A stretch of DNA of 64,000 nt from the NCBI GenBank assembly GCA_015178975.1, contig WHVD01000085.1, positions 1 through 64,000 of the forward strand, in the 5' to 3' direction. The translations under genes were made by a program, and so were the position numbers. Shown here one piece after another: positions 24,305-35,693 of this stretch. Below the pieces are notes generated by a model. It searched no databases. It saw only the letters and a list, made by a program, of their open reading frames with translations, and was not told where the DNA came from. The DNA comes from Hysterangium stoloniferum (taxonomy: Eukaryota > Basidiomycota > Agaricomycetes > Hysterangiales > Hysterangiaceae). Position 1 is the stretch's first letter. Every line of letters begins with the position of its first letter.

Positions 24305-25080
24305 TGTCAGGAACCAGAAAACCCGCTGGCCTCCGGGCCCCCAGACCCCATCCTACATGCTCCTGACCCTCTATATTGTATAGTTACAACAGGAGTTCCC
24401 CCCGGAGCCCACACGTCAACTTGTTTATGCCTGACTCTCTGTACACACCCCACCTGTCTGCACCTAACACTCTGTGTCTCATACACCAGTCCTCAGACTC
24501 CATCCGACTCCGGACTCCACCCTACATACACCTGACACTCTCTGTCTTATGTACCAGTCACTGGACTCTGACCAGACTCCCGGAACCCTCTAACAGAGCA
24601 TAGAACCCCGCTCCTGTTATGATCTGTCTCTGCATCTCACACACCAGTCATCGGAAAACCCACCGGACTCCACCGGACCTCCTGCACATCAAACCTGTCT
24701 ATACCCAACACTATCTTGTGCACCAAGTCACCTGACTCTGACCGGACTTCCGGAACCCCTCTAACTGAGCCCCACTCCAGTTATGGTTTAATGACCTGTC
24801 ATGATTTGTTCTCCGCTCCCATTCTGTTCCGTCCCTAATACCTAGTTTGGTATTTACTTGTTTCATTTTATGTTTAATAGTTCTACCTCTCATTAATACC
24901 AGATTTGGTATTATTACATTTCACAGTCTATATAAGTCTCCTATATTCATGTACTTAGAATCCAGTTTCAATCTCGGACAAGTTTTCCCCCGAACAAGTT
25001 TTCCCTTGAATAAGTTTCCCTCATCCTGATCCAGTCTCTAGGATAGTAGTGATAGTGCGATATTGGGATATACAAGTTAC
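24305..25080 (+). repeat. Related gypsy LTR, degenerate
   Basis: Opposite orientation to the two solo LTRs. It shares their CTAACTGAGCCCC..TCC.GTTATGG and TGACCTGTCA segments, the TTTGGTATT segments and the CACAGTCTATATA box region. The left end may be TGTCAGG at 24305; the right end is unclear and no target duplication was found. Confidence 0.55.
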
Positions 25081-25104
25081 TAGAGTGCCAGCGGATTTGT
25101 GGCG

Positions 25105-25565
25105 ACAGAAGAATGGGTTGAATCATGGTGGAAGAAACTTCCTATGGACTCCATTTTACTTGCAGTCACTGAGGTACATTTAATTAATCCTTTCAATTGT
25201 TCTTCAAATAATCATACCATTATATAACTATTAGCTTCTTCCTCTCATACAATCGTCCTCCCCACCATCAGTTGCCCTGCTTGCATCTACAACACTTGTA
25301 GGCATTCTTCCTCCTCCTCCAGCTATAATATCTCGTCAGTTCCAATGGACAGAATGCAGTGCAGTTTGGAGAAAAGTAAACATTTTCTAACCCCTATCTG
25401 TCACTTGCATCATACTCATTTCTTCTCTTTTCCATTAAGCACCATTAACATGGCATGATCAGGTGATTGCAAATGTGACAAGTGCTGTTGGAAACATGTG
25501 GAGTGCCATTGGTGGAGGCAGGACCAGTCAACCTGGCACAGGGAGCCCGAGAAGTAGCAGGGATG
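25105..25565 (+). pseudogene. Possible degraded protein-coding segment with introns, unrecognised
   Basis: Three short stretches read like exons. 25108-25170 gives EEWVESWWKKLPMDSILLAV. 25265-25372 gives SVALLASTTLVGILPPPP...WTECSAVWRK and is followed by GTAAAC. 25465-25562 gives NVTSAVGNMWSAIGGGRTSQ. Amino-acid composition changes sharply outside them. I do not recognise the family; it may be the tail of a captured host gene or an element protein. Confidence 0.3.
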
Positions 25566-25789
25566 GTGGCGAGGGAGGCACGGGATGGAGATGGTGATGA
25601 GGTGCTTGCTGTTTGACAATAAATATTGTTGAAAAAAATTGATATAACTATTGTTCTGTCTGAGTTGGGCTGGGCATGAACACACAGCACTTGCACAAAT
25701 TCTCTTCATAAAGACTGTGTGAAGAGTTGATAGATTCTGACCGTTCAATATACAAAGTATAGTGCTTATTCAACTACTATCGGCCGGTA

Positions 25790-26523
25790 TTGACCGTCCA
25801 GTACAATACTGTAGATTACTAGACTGGCAGTACTAGCAGGGAGGCACGCAACGCGTCACAAGAGCAACTGTACAGTTGCTCTTGATGGCTAGAATGAAAG
25901 AATGAGAGAGTTGACCTTCACGGTACAACTTGTAGTTAGATGTAAGATAGATAATCAACGAAAGACTGAATATCTAAAGTAAAGAGATAGTAGTGCGAGT
26001 CAACTATGAAGCCAACAAGCGCAAAGACCTTAGAGTGGAACTCGACCTTCACGGTTCGAGTTCAAAGTTTGTTAGTATGTGAGAGAATACTACCCTTATA
26101 GGTAGTCGAGATGTTACCCTTGACACCTCTCGCTATTCGACGTCTGGGTCGTTTACAAGGTGGTGTCTGCTGGGTAAAAGTGTCTCTCGTTTGGCGCCAA
26201 GAGTGCCCATAGGTGGCAATCAGAATATCAACTCAGAATACCCTCTTACACCTCTAGCAGTCTCATACTAAGTACTCCACTATCTACCTCTGCATGCGCT
26301 CGCCCACTCTCGGTCTCCAACCCCTTGGCCCAACACTTGACTTATCCTTCGGTTCTGATCAGTAGTTTTGCCGAGAGGTATTCATTAGGACTAGTCTTCG
26401 CCCGTCTGAAATTTAAGGACACCCAACAGATAATTGCGAGGGTGCAGCACCTAAGCTGAAGCCAAGTCCTTCCGATCGGTCCCCGTCAGCCTACTGACAT
26501 TAGTCAGTTTTCAGTTCTTAACA
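25790..26523 (+). repeat. LTR-like repeat, degenerate
   Basis: The right end, read on the minus strand, begins TGTTAAGAACTG and soon reaches AGGACTTGGCTTCAGCTTA followed by GCTGCACCCTCGC. That is the order seen just inside the start of the solo LTR at 20911. The left end is not resolved. Confidence 0.45.
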
Positions 26524-27690
26524 CTATACCAGAACTCACAATAGACTTGAAGATAATATAAAAATAGCAGGTGCATCCCCAAGGTAGAGCAGACTGACAA
26601 TAAGTAAGGAATGTGAGAAGGCAACAATTTTAAATTGCAGAAGACATAATAGACTATTCAGCAACAATAGTGTCAAGAATAGATCTGGGCATACATATGT
26701 GAGCTTGCTCTTCCCGCAATAACTCAATTGATTCCAGTCTGTGAAGGGTATGTATATATGCATAATTGGACAGTGGATTAATATGCACATTATAGTACTT
26801 TATTAACTAGTTTCTATTTCTTTTCTTTAATTCCCTATATCCTTCGAGCATACCCATATTTCTTAGTTCGAAGTCTTGTGTATAACTACAACTACAACGG
26901 GTTCATATACAAGTATTCAGCGTCTAGGAAATAATAACTAGGAGAAGAGTGGAAAACGGTATTGACAAATAAGCTTAACTAGGAACGGGAAGGTTTTGAT
27001 TAGTTCAGAGGCTGTGAATTAACTGAGAGCAGAATTACGAGAAAAGGAAATAGTCTGAGAGTTACAAGTATATATAGACATATGTGAAAACATAGAGTAG
27101 AATGGATCATCATAAAAAAAGGGACGTATCAGAGTTTAACCAGATAGTACGAGTATATTTTGACAGGGGCATAAACAGAGTTTGATCACCATGAAGGCAT
27201 ATGTCAGCATCGGGAAACTGACGGTTTCTGATGTGAGGACTTGAATGATGACTTGAATTGTTGATAGGAGACAATAACCTTGGGGACCATTGGGTTGTGA
27301 CACAGTCGTAACATATAGTAGTGATACAGTACATTTATTGTCAATAAAATCATTGCCCAAGTGGGTGAGAAAACATGATTAGCTTAAGAACACTTGTAAG
27401 ATATTTGAATGGCATACTTCACAAATATATAAATTATCCAAACCCTATCATTTTGCTGCATTTGTTACTGTGGGCTTTAGATATACCCATATTCTTGCTT
27501 CGGCAGGACCTAGCTGTACCATTCTTAATCTTCATCTCATGGATGGCAGCCATCAATCTGGTTGTTCCATCCATGGCCATGGGCCATTTAGCAAGGAACT
27601 CAGACTCATTGCAATTACAGCTATCAACCATTTAGCATGAGTTTTAAATATTTTGTTCAATTTAAAATTACAGAAATACTCACTTGTTTA
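26524..27690. other. No gene recognised
   Basis: AT-rich DNA between the LTR-like repeat and the recombinase gene. The reading frames are short and lack motifs. Confidence 0.4.
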
Positions 27691-28273
27691 TAAGCTCCAT
27701 AGCAATCATTTCTCAGGTGTGAAAATTCATTGCAAATGCAATCCGCCATGATGATGGCCAATCTCTTAGTGGGGGGATGTCATGTTTAGGGTTCCCATCC
27801 TCCCAGTCTCGGATGAAAAGTTGCCATTGTGTGTCTTTTGGTGCATTTGTATAGATTGGCACCTGAATCCCAACAGGAGGAGACAGCATTTCGGAATTTT
27901 CAGTTGTTGATATCTGAGTTAAGGGAGTGTTAACTAAGGTTGCAGTGTGGACAGCTTGGTTATGTCCACTATACTCAGCTGAATGATGCTGAGAATACGA
28001 TAGATTAGGTGTATGTCCAGTTACGCTATTAGTAATCGAGTTTGTTATATGTTGCTCGAGGCCTCCTATCAGTGCCTTGATCTCTCCAACAGTAGCATTC
28101 CGCATATCAGTGTGCTCTCCCATGAAAGATATATCTGCTTCATGCTTGATAGGATGCAGGGCATCACCATGACCCTCTTCATAATAGTGCAGTTCATCCA
28201 ATAGGTATTGAATAAGTGTATCTTTCTAAAATATATGTCAATTGCATGGAACTTGCAGCGGCAGATGTATATA

Positions 28274-29872
28274 CAGTGACTTACAAAACGTATCCAATGT
28301 TTTGTAGTTTCAGCTTATATATGCTATATCCCAGTAGATAAAATAGTAGAAATCGCCAAAATATTTGTGAACATGACCTATCATGTATATATTTAGATGG
28401 TAGAACTATATTATGTAATATCCATATATGGAAACACTATAAATATTTTAATGGAGAGGGTTCATTGGATACGTTTTGTAACTGACAGGTTCTGGCATGA
28501 AAACCATATGCCTATGTTGATTGTTTGCATTTGTTTATGTTTTTCAACATGTCATGTGATCATTCTATACTACAGTATAAGTTGAAGGGTTTTCTCAGCT
28601 TCCCTCAATTCTAACCATGCATCCCCTTTCCACTGCTGCCCAGTATGAGATCCTTTCTCTACTTGATGCTGGCCATTCTGCCAGACAAATTTCAGTTTCT
28701 ACTGGCTATAGCTATGCTACTATCTCTAGACTTCATTCTAAACACCATTCCCACCTTTCTAAGTCCTCTGGTGGTCACCCTTCCAAACTCTCCACAGCCA
28801 ACATCCATATTGCACAATGCCTTATCAGCTCTGGAAAGGCTGATACAGCTGTAGATGCAACGAAGGCACTTTGCACTATCACCAACCAGTCACTCAATCC
28901 TCAAACAGTGCATCATTGACTCAAGGCAGCTGGGATGAAGCCTGTGGTAAAGAAGAAAAGGCCTCTTCTTTCTAAGAGGGATAAAAAGGAGAGAATGGAT
29001 TTTACTTTGGCATATCAGGATTGGACTGTGAAGGATTGGAAGAACGTGGTGTGGTCTGATGAGACCAAAATTAATAGGCTGGGGTCAGATGGCAGGAAGT
29101 GGGTGTGGAAAAGGGCAGGGGAGGGCTTGAGTGACAGGCTGGTTGAGGGAACCCTGAAGTTTGGTGGTGGATCTTTAATGGTTTGGGGGTGCATGCTGTG
29201 GGAGGGGGTTGGGTATGCATGCAAGATTGATGGAAGGATGGATGGGGATCTCTACATCCAGATTCTGGAGGATGACCTGCAAGCCAGTCTTAAGGACTAT
29301 GGTAAATCTGCCAATGGTATCATCTTCCAGCAGGACAATGACCCCAAGCATACCTGTAAGAAGGCCCAGTATTGGTTCCAAGAAAATGGTTTCAGGGTTC
29401 TCTCATGGCCAGCACAGTCTCCTGACTTGAATCCCATTGAACACCTATGGAATGACCTGAAGAGGAGGTTGGCAGGGTATGAGAATGCACCCCAGGGGAT
29501 GGAAGAGTTGTGGGAGAGGGTGGTGGATGAATGGTACAAGATTGATGAAAAGGTGTGTCAGGATTTGATTGAAAGTATGCCTAGGAGGGTTTCAGATATA
29601 TTAAAGGCAAAGGGTGGCTACACTAAGTACTAAATACTAGTAATTTCCTGCCTAAATGTGTCAGTTACAAAACGTATCCAATGAACCCTCTCCATTGAAA
29701 TATTCATAGTGTTTCCATATATGGATATTACATAATATAGTTCTACCATATAAATATATACATGATAGGTCATGTTCACAAATATTTTGGTGATTTCTAC
29801 TATTTTATCTACTGGGATATAGCATATATAAGCTGAAACTACAAAACATTGGATACGTTTTGTAAGTCACTG
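28274..29872 (+). mobile_element. Tc1/mariner element, 1.6 kb, 216-bp TIRs, TA target duplication
   Basis: Ends are CAGTGACTTACAAAACG with TA on each side (28272-28273, 29873-29874). The inverted repeats span 28272-28487 and 29659-29874. Each arm holds the terminal motif and a second inner ACAAAACGTATCCAATG copy next to GTCAGT, the IR/DR arrangement in which transposase binds twice per end. It sits inside an intron of the recombinase gene, just after GEH|GTAAGA. Confidence 0.92.
28617..29633 (+). pseudogene. Tc1 family transposase (DD34E) with one nonsense codon
   Basis: One continuous frame of 339 codons is interrupted only by TGA at 28917-28919, where CGA (Arg) is the likely ancestor. The N-terminal part (28617-28916) has two helix-turn-helix segments (YEILSLLDAGHSARQISVSTGYSYATISRLH). 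The catalytic part has VVWSDETKI (first D), IFQQDNDPKH (second D) and SPDLNPIEHLW (E). The second D and the E are separated by 34 residues. The catalytic half after the stop is open from ATG 28935 but lacks the DNA-binding domain, so this copy could move only with transposase in trans. Confidence 0.9.
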
Positions 29873-32048
29873 TATCTTACATGTTCACCTTCTGCCCAAC
29901 CACCCCACCATCAGATTGCGGCCAGGGTCCATCATTTTCCAATAGGAGCAAACATAAACCAGTATTGAGCTCCACCCCTCCTGAGACAGTGAGTTGTAAG
30001 CTGAACCTTTGAATTATCAATTCCCATGCTTGTTGTAAACTCATCAATCCATTTTTGAACAATGTCATGTGACATTGGTCTCTCAGGATGTGCCATGCCA
30101 TTTACATTGATGGAAGGAAAGAGATAGTCCTCATCTTGCAATGCACTCCCATAGACATGAGTTTCTAGATAATTGATCCAGACCTTCATGTAATAATCCA
30201 GATCTGCTGCAGGCAATTCAGGCTGGGGATAAATTTCATATAAATTAACTCTTACATTACTATAGAAAGAATAGCAGACCTCAGAGTTCAGATTCTTTAC
30301 TCATTTTATTTTGCCAGTTTTTTTGTTGTTCCAGGCTGATTTGTCACAAATTGATTATTCTTCAATAAAGTCGAATAATATTCTACTGATCAAACTTGAA
30401 AGCCTCATTCGATGAAGTATATATTCACCCTGCTGATGAAGTAAGAGGCTATTACCAGTCATGAGAACTCACGAAAGTATTTGTCGAAGAAGCTATGACA
30501 AACTAGATTATTAATATTACTAATTTACAGATATTTCAACTGACTTCCCTTGCTCCTTTCGTGGCCCTTTTATGCTTTCCTTCATATCGTTATGACTATA
30601 TTATGAACTAATAATGAAATCATTCATGACATCAAAATGAGACATGTCGAAAGAGATTCAATGTTGTCAAATAATATTCAGGTTTGTCAAGTCAAATTTG
30701 ATGGATCAAAGAGTTGTTGAATATTACCTTTGAATGTTTGTGACAATATTGTGACTTGTGACAGTTGTGACATGATTTGCCAATATGGGATTCGGAAACA
30801 ATCCTCCGTTACACAATTAAAAGTGAGATGTTTCCATTTCAGCTGTAAAGTTTCAAAATTTCTAAAGATAGCAATGGCAATGTCATTCAGATACATTGTC
30901 CAATATCTGAATATATGTACCTTGTCTGTCCATACTGTCCAACCAATTGAAGACAATACCTGCCAGCCAAGGTGCTTATGGACATTATGTATAACGCTCT
31001 GTAAGTAACATTGTTGTTGCTGGTGGAAGTGATGTCAGCATAGAACACTGCTGCCTTGACTAGGCATAGATGCATTCCAAGTACTGCAGTGACATTGCTC
31101 CTGAGTGTGTCTGTATTCCATCCTCACCAACCTTCTTCTGAACAGCACTAACGGTCTCCTGGATATCATAAGCAGTTGAAGGATTTCCAAAGGTACAGTT
31201 TGCTTCCTCATCCCACCTCCAAGGACCTTGATAAAGGCCTTCCACATCTCTAATAGAAGGAAGGTAAGTGTCAGTGCAAAGGCAGCAGGTTGGATTGAGA
31301 GACTTATGCTCTGTCCCAGTATTCCTGAAATCCAGCATGTATACTCTCTGCTGTTGATTGGCCACAACTATTTGTGAAGCATTTAAATGATATAAATGTT
31401 GCTAGAGCCCATGGTGAAGCCTGGTTTGGTGTTTTGTCAAATGCATGAATTAAATCAAAACTGGTCCATTTCACATCACTAAGTCCCTCTGGACAGCCCC
31501 TGGGATGCTCAAGCCCTTCATTACCTCTTAATTCCTTTGCTACCTCTGCCAGCCACTCCTTTCCTCATCATACATGACCGTCATAGTCCTGTGTTGTTTT
31601 TGCTGTCAAACCATGTTTCTTTTTGGAGGCCTGCTTTGTTTTTGCAATTTCACCAAGGGTGAGTCTTGCTTTCACAGTCTTCTTCTCAGCTTTTCTTGGT
31701 TTTCTACTACCAGGCATTTTATGAGATGATTAAGTGATAGAGAAATATTTTTTGGAACTTTTTGCAATGTCAATTAAGATTTAGATCTGTTTTGTATTCT
31801 AGCAGTGTCAAAATTGAAACAGCAATAAATTGAAATTGAAACAATGATGTATTGGTGTTCATTGCCCTAGCTAGATATGGTACTAGAGATAATGAAGATA
31901 TTGAAATTCCCATCAGAGTATCCACTTACAGAGAATCACCTACAGAGAACCAGTGTGATGAGGGTGAGGAAATAGGGTTGCAGGTTGCAGACTCAATTGA
32001 GTTGCAAGAAAGCTAATCAATAATATATTGATATTTGCAAAGCCTTAC

Positions 32049-32273
32049 CAAGGATGCCAGCAGTAGTTGAGAGAATGGAGGTGCTACCGTATTTGATGCT
32101 CTGGTCAAGTCCCCAGAAGTTACTAGCAGGGTTCATGGACATAATGGACATGAAGGTGATATCTCCTGTGAACTAGCTTGAATCAGTTCTGCCAAAGGTG
32201 ATCTGACCACTAGCCTCAGAGGTGGAGGTGGTCAATTCAAATGAAATACCAATTTGATTGGAAAAGATAGATC
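32049..32273 (-). pseudogene. Single exon of a pepsin-family (A1) aspartic protease, inactivated
   Basis: Between an AG acceptor after 32273 and a GTAAGG donor before 32049, the minus strand reads SIFSNQIGISFELTTSTSEA, then GQITFGRTDSS*FTGDITF, then NFWGLDQSIKYG. These match the central segment of secreted basidiomycete pepsin-like proteases (FGGTD..., FTG.I, FW.IDQS.YG) just before the second catalytic DTG. A TAG near 32158 interrupts it, and the next exon with the second Asp motif is not recognisable downstream. It is an orphan exon, perhaps carried by a transposon. Confidence 0.7.
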
Positions 32274-32495
32274 CTGAATAAAGTGTTAGAAATGTGACTG
32301 GATGGTTTAGAGATGGGGACAACTTTGGGAGAAAAGGTTTTGAAAGGATATAATGAATAACATCCTTTTAATTTACTTGATAGTACTTGCAAAATTTAAG
32401 ACCAAAACACTTAAAATATCCCAACTAAGGCTTAGTGAAGGTTTATCACTCACTGAGAGTATTATTTAGAACTGCGCAAATAATCTCAACAGGTT

Positions 32496-33450
32496 ATGGG
32501 CCCTGCAGAACCTAGTTTCAAGAGTTATGTTGTCCTGAAACTTGACCAAGATGGATCAAATTGGGTTACCAGGAAGAACCAGATGCTGATGGTACTCAGC
32601 GCCAGTAGAGGTCTAAAACATCATCTTGAGGAAACTGCAAGGGAGCTGCTACCACCACCAACATTTGGGGCAAAGCACATAATGTCGGAAGATGATTGAG
32701 CCAAGGTCAAAGCTGCAGAGCAATGACAGGACAAATTTGAACAACACAAGGCGTCTATCAAAGCCCACATCTTCACGACTATTGAACCAAGCCTTCAGAT
32801 CAAAATTCAGAAGTTTCGAACCGTGAAAGAAGTTTGGGACGCACTGTGCACTAAGCACGAAGGCAAGTCACTGTCTGTAAAGATAGATATCAGACGCCAA
32901 ATGTATGGAATGAAATGCAAGGACGATTCAGCAGTCAAGACACACCTTGACGAGTTGACAAAAATGCAGGCTCAACTCGAAGGCATGGGTGCTGGACTCT
33001 CAAATGACGATTTGGTTACCGTTATCCTCGGATCGTTACCAAAGTCGTACCATCCATTAATCAGTGTTATATCAATGTCAGCGAAGTTCTCAGCTACAGC
33101 TTTAGAACCGGTAAAGGTCGTCGACGCCATAATCGAAGAGTACAAACAACTTACCATAGACAAGAAAAAGTCAAAAGGATCCGAGACGGCAATGGCTACT
33201 TCAAAGGGGCACAGCAAGCCAAGAGATAGCAAAAGGCCACACAGATCCGCTGAGAATATCGAATGCTGGAACTGTAGAAGGAAGGGTCATTTTGCAGCCG
33301 ACTGTCGGAAACCGAAGAAAAGGCCTGACGAAAAGGGTGATGGTCATGCAAATAGCAACACAGGCGAGAATGCGAACGTCGACATGTCAAGTAAGGATCT
33401 TGCGTTAATGACAACATTCACCAGACCCACCTCATCGCGAGAAACGAATC
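32496..33450 (+). pseudogene. gag: Copia Gag with CCHC zinc knuckle
   Basis: The frame from ATG 32496 reads KLDQDGSNWVTRKNQMLMVL and continues through the UBN2-type Gag helices (VKEVWDALCTKHEG, LDELTKMQAQLEGMG, ILGSLPKSYHPLI) to the knuckle CWNCRRKGHFAADC near 33265. Two in-frame stops, TGA 32697-32699 and 32724-32726, both fit TGG (Trp) ancestors. After them the frame is open from 32823 to 34217. Confidence 0.85.
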
Positions 33451-34217
33451 CACCCAAGCATACGGAAACTGACGTCTACAATTTGGCAATGTCAAACTAC
33501 AAGTCACCTAACCGCCGTCGATTCCCCGCCTTTAATGAAAACCGCGGGAATCCGGAACTCAAGGCTGAAAAGGGGCGTTGTGTAGGATCCAGCAGCGAAA
33601 GAAAAGGATGCCATACCTATTCACCTGGAAATCGACGCGCCATAGTAGAACGAAAAGTCAAGTTCGATGAATCAGTCGTCGAAATTTTGAACGACGCGCT
33701 GGTTGAGGGAGGGAATGACCCTACGAGCACCCAACGCGTTGTACAAAACACGTTGACCGACTCACCCGTACAATATGGACCACGGGATGAGATCCCGCAT
33801 GCAAGGATGGAACCTCTTGAGGACCTTGATGACATCACGCCAACCCCAGAGTCGGAGACGCTATGTCGAAGCCACCGTGCAGGCAAACCATCGGTATACA
33901 TCCATGATATCACAAGCGGACATGGACCGAATGAGGGAGGCCAAAATGGACCTGCATACCCCAAAGGCATACCGATAACCCCAGTGCTGATCCCCAACCA
34001 CCCACCACGCGACACTGCAGCTGTCACAGAATTGCTGCAGATTGGTAAAACTCTCGAGGATGATATCAATGAGAACTTACCGCCATTTTCGACAACGCTT
34101 GAAAATGCGATGGCCACAGCAATCCACGAATCGGAAGAACCGCTCACTAGTGTTGAGGATACGAGGTGTGGAGCAACCATTGAAGGAAACAATGGATTGA
34201 AGGAAACAATGGATTGA
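33451..34217 (+). pseudogene. Copia linker region fused in frame to Gag
   Basis: Continues the Gag frame without protease or integrase domains. It encodes a Pro/Thr/Glu-rich spacer with SHRAGKPSVYIHD, typical of the stretch between integrase and RT. It stops at TGA 34215-34217, inside the second unit of the 17-bp repeat. The protein therefore spans a deletion of more than 1 kb of normal copia sequence. Confidence 0.6.
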
Positions 34218-34486
34218 AGGAAACAATGGATTGAAGGAAACAATGGATTGAAGGAAACAATGGATTGAAGGAAACAATGGATTGAAGGAAACAATGGATT
34301 GAAGGAAACAATGGATTGAAGGAAACAATGGATTGAAGGAAACAATGGATTGAAGGAAACAATGGATTGAAGGAAACAATGGATTGAAGGAAACAATGGA
34401 TTGAAGGAAACAATGGATTGAAGGAAACAATGGATTGAAGGAAACAATGGATTGAAGGAAACAATGGATTGAAGGAAACAATGGAT
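34183..34486 (+). repeat. 17-bp minisatellite, about 18 units
   Basis: Near-perfect tandem copies of GAAGGAAACAATGGATT inside the copia element. Seventeen is not a multiple of three, and the minus strand of the unit has no stop, so three long artificial reading frames appear opposite it. Confidence 0.95.
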
Positions 34487-34553
34487 CGAACATAGTTGTT
34501 TTGAACGACATACCGCTTGAGGGAGGGAATGGACCCTGGACACTCGGAACGTC

Positions 34554-35693
34554 GTGCAAAACGCACAAAACGGTGAACCCGATGAAATGTTACCAACAGT
34601 TTCAATGCCATATGAAACCGCCATGACAACTGCAATGGAAGAAATCGATGAATCAGCAGCGAATGTCAAAGAGGTAAAATACAGTACTCAGGAACTCGTA
34701 GGACCGCCGGAAAATGATATTAATAGCAAGATCATTCCGCTGTATAAGCATGGGCCAAATGGCGAAATTACCGAATACAAACATAGGTTCGCCGCGCAAG
34801 GTTTTTCGCAGGCCAAAGTCACCGGAATTGACGTCGACGATATGACGATGACCAGAGATTCGAAGTCAGTCATCACGCGATTCAAGGACAAGCTTACAGA
34901 ATGGCTGAAGATAAAAGATCTAGGAGAAGTTCACTGGTTATTTGGAATTCAAGTAGGAAGGGACCGCACGACACGTACTATCTCATTTTTACGACGTACT
35001 AACATCAAGAAAATCGTAGCAAATTTTGGTCTACAGGACGCAAAACTGCTAACCCCACTTGATCCCCACCAGCATCTCTCGATCCAATGCCCAACCATGT
35101 CCCGTCGACGCGAAGATATACAAAACGGATCATATCGCGAAGCAGTTGTATCCCTATTGTTGCAATACATGCAGAACCACAGCCGTCCGCATTGGAAAAC
35201 CGCAAAGAGAGTTTTTCGGTACCTGAAAGGAATGCAAGACAAATCGTTAGTGATTGGCGACAAACATGACGACTCACGCAATGGCATCAAAGTCTTCATG
35301 GACATAGACTGGAACTCGCAAGAGCATCAATACTCGACATCCAGTAATTTTTTCAATATGGATAGACGCACGATTTCCTGGAATTCGAAAAAGAAACCTA
35401 TCGTTGCACTATTATCGACAGAGGCGAAATATATAGGTGCGACTCACGTTATGAAGAAAATTTTTTGGACACAGGCATTTAGAGCCGAAATCGCTTGCCC
35501 GTTCACTTGTCCTATCACCGTCAATTGCGATCGCCGATCAATGATTCCGATTATCAAGACTGGCGAATTTCACACTCCCACGAAGAACATTGATAAGCAA
35601 AATCGCTGTATTCACGATGTAGCTATGAGACGACTCACCTCCATGCCGCTACATCCCTACAGACGACGACCCCGCCGGCCCCCAAAACATTAG
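34554..35693 (+). pseudogene. Copia RT (partial) and RNase H, internally deleted
   Basis: The frame opens with an acidic spacer and the RT entry motif EYKHRFAAQGFSQAK (about 34770-34810). It then jumps to the RT thumb/connection (LTEWLKIKDLGEVHWLFGIQV), so the YxDD catalytic segment is gone. RNase H follows (HWKTAKRVFRYLKG, DIDWNSQ, ISWNSKKKPIVALLSTEAKY) with a conserved STEAKY box. The C-terminus is arginine-rich. The frame is open to TAG 35691-35693 but cannot make an active polymerase. Confidence 0.82.

Larger units (their letters stand above)
27700..31716 (-). pseudogene. Crypton-like tyrosine recombinase gene, multi-intron, inactivated
   Basis: Read right to left, it starts at ATG 31716 (MPGSRKPRKAEKK..., basic) and continues through a DYDGHV**GKEWLAE segment. 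A TCCLCTDTYLP/RDVEGLYQGPWRWDEEANCTFG region follows (about 31060-31300). Near 29940-30000 is the catalytic-box motif THCLRRGGAQYWFMFAPIGK, typical of tyrosine recombinases (the R of the RHRY set in HCLRRG). A WWGGWAEGEH segment comes next. After an intron holding the Tc1 element, the frame resumes as DTLIQYLLDELHYYEEGHGDALHP (28150-28230) and runs to about 27713. In-frame stops at CGA-type positions are TGATGA (31565-31570), TGA (29932-29934) and TGA (29911-29913). The function would be element excision and integration by strand exchange. The middle (30220-31050) is poorly resolved. The Crypton assignment is inference. Confidence 0.65.

Noticed and set aside
33617..34669. 350-aa minus-strand frame with a CFLQSIVSFNPLFPSIH repeat, and two parallel frames (34077-34568, 34147-34635)
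   Set aside because: Artefact of the 17-bp minisatellite: the minus strand of the unit has no stop in any frame, so all three frames stay open opposite the copia coding strand.
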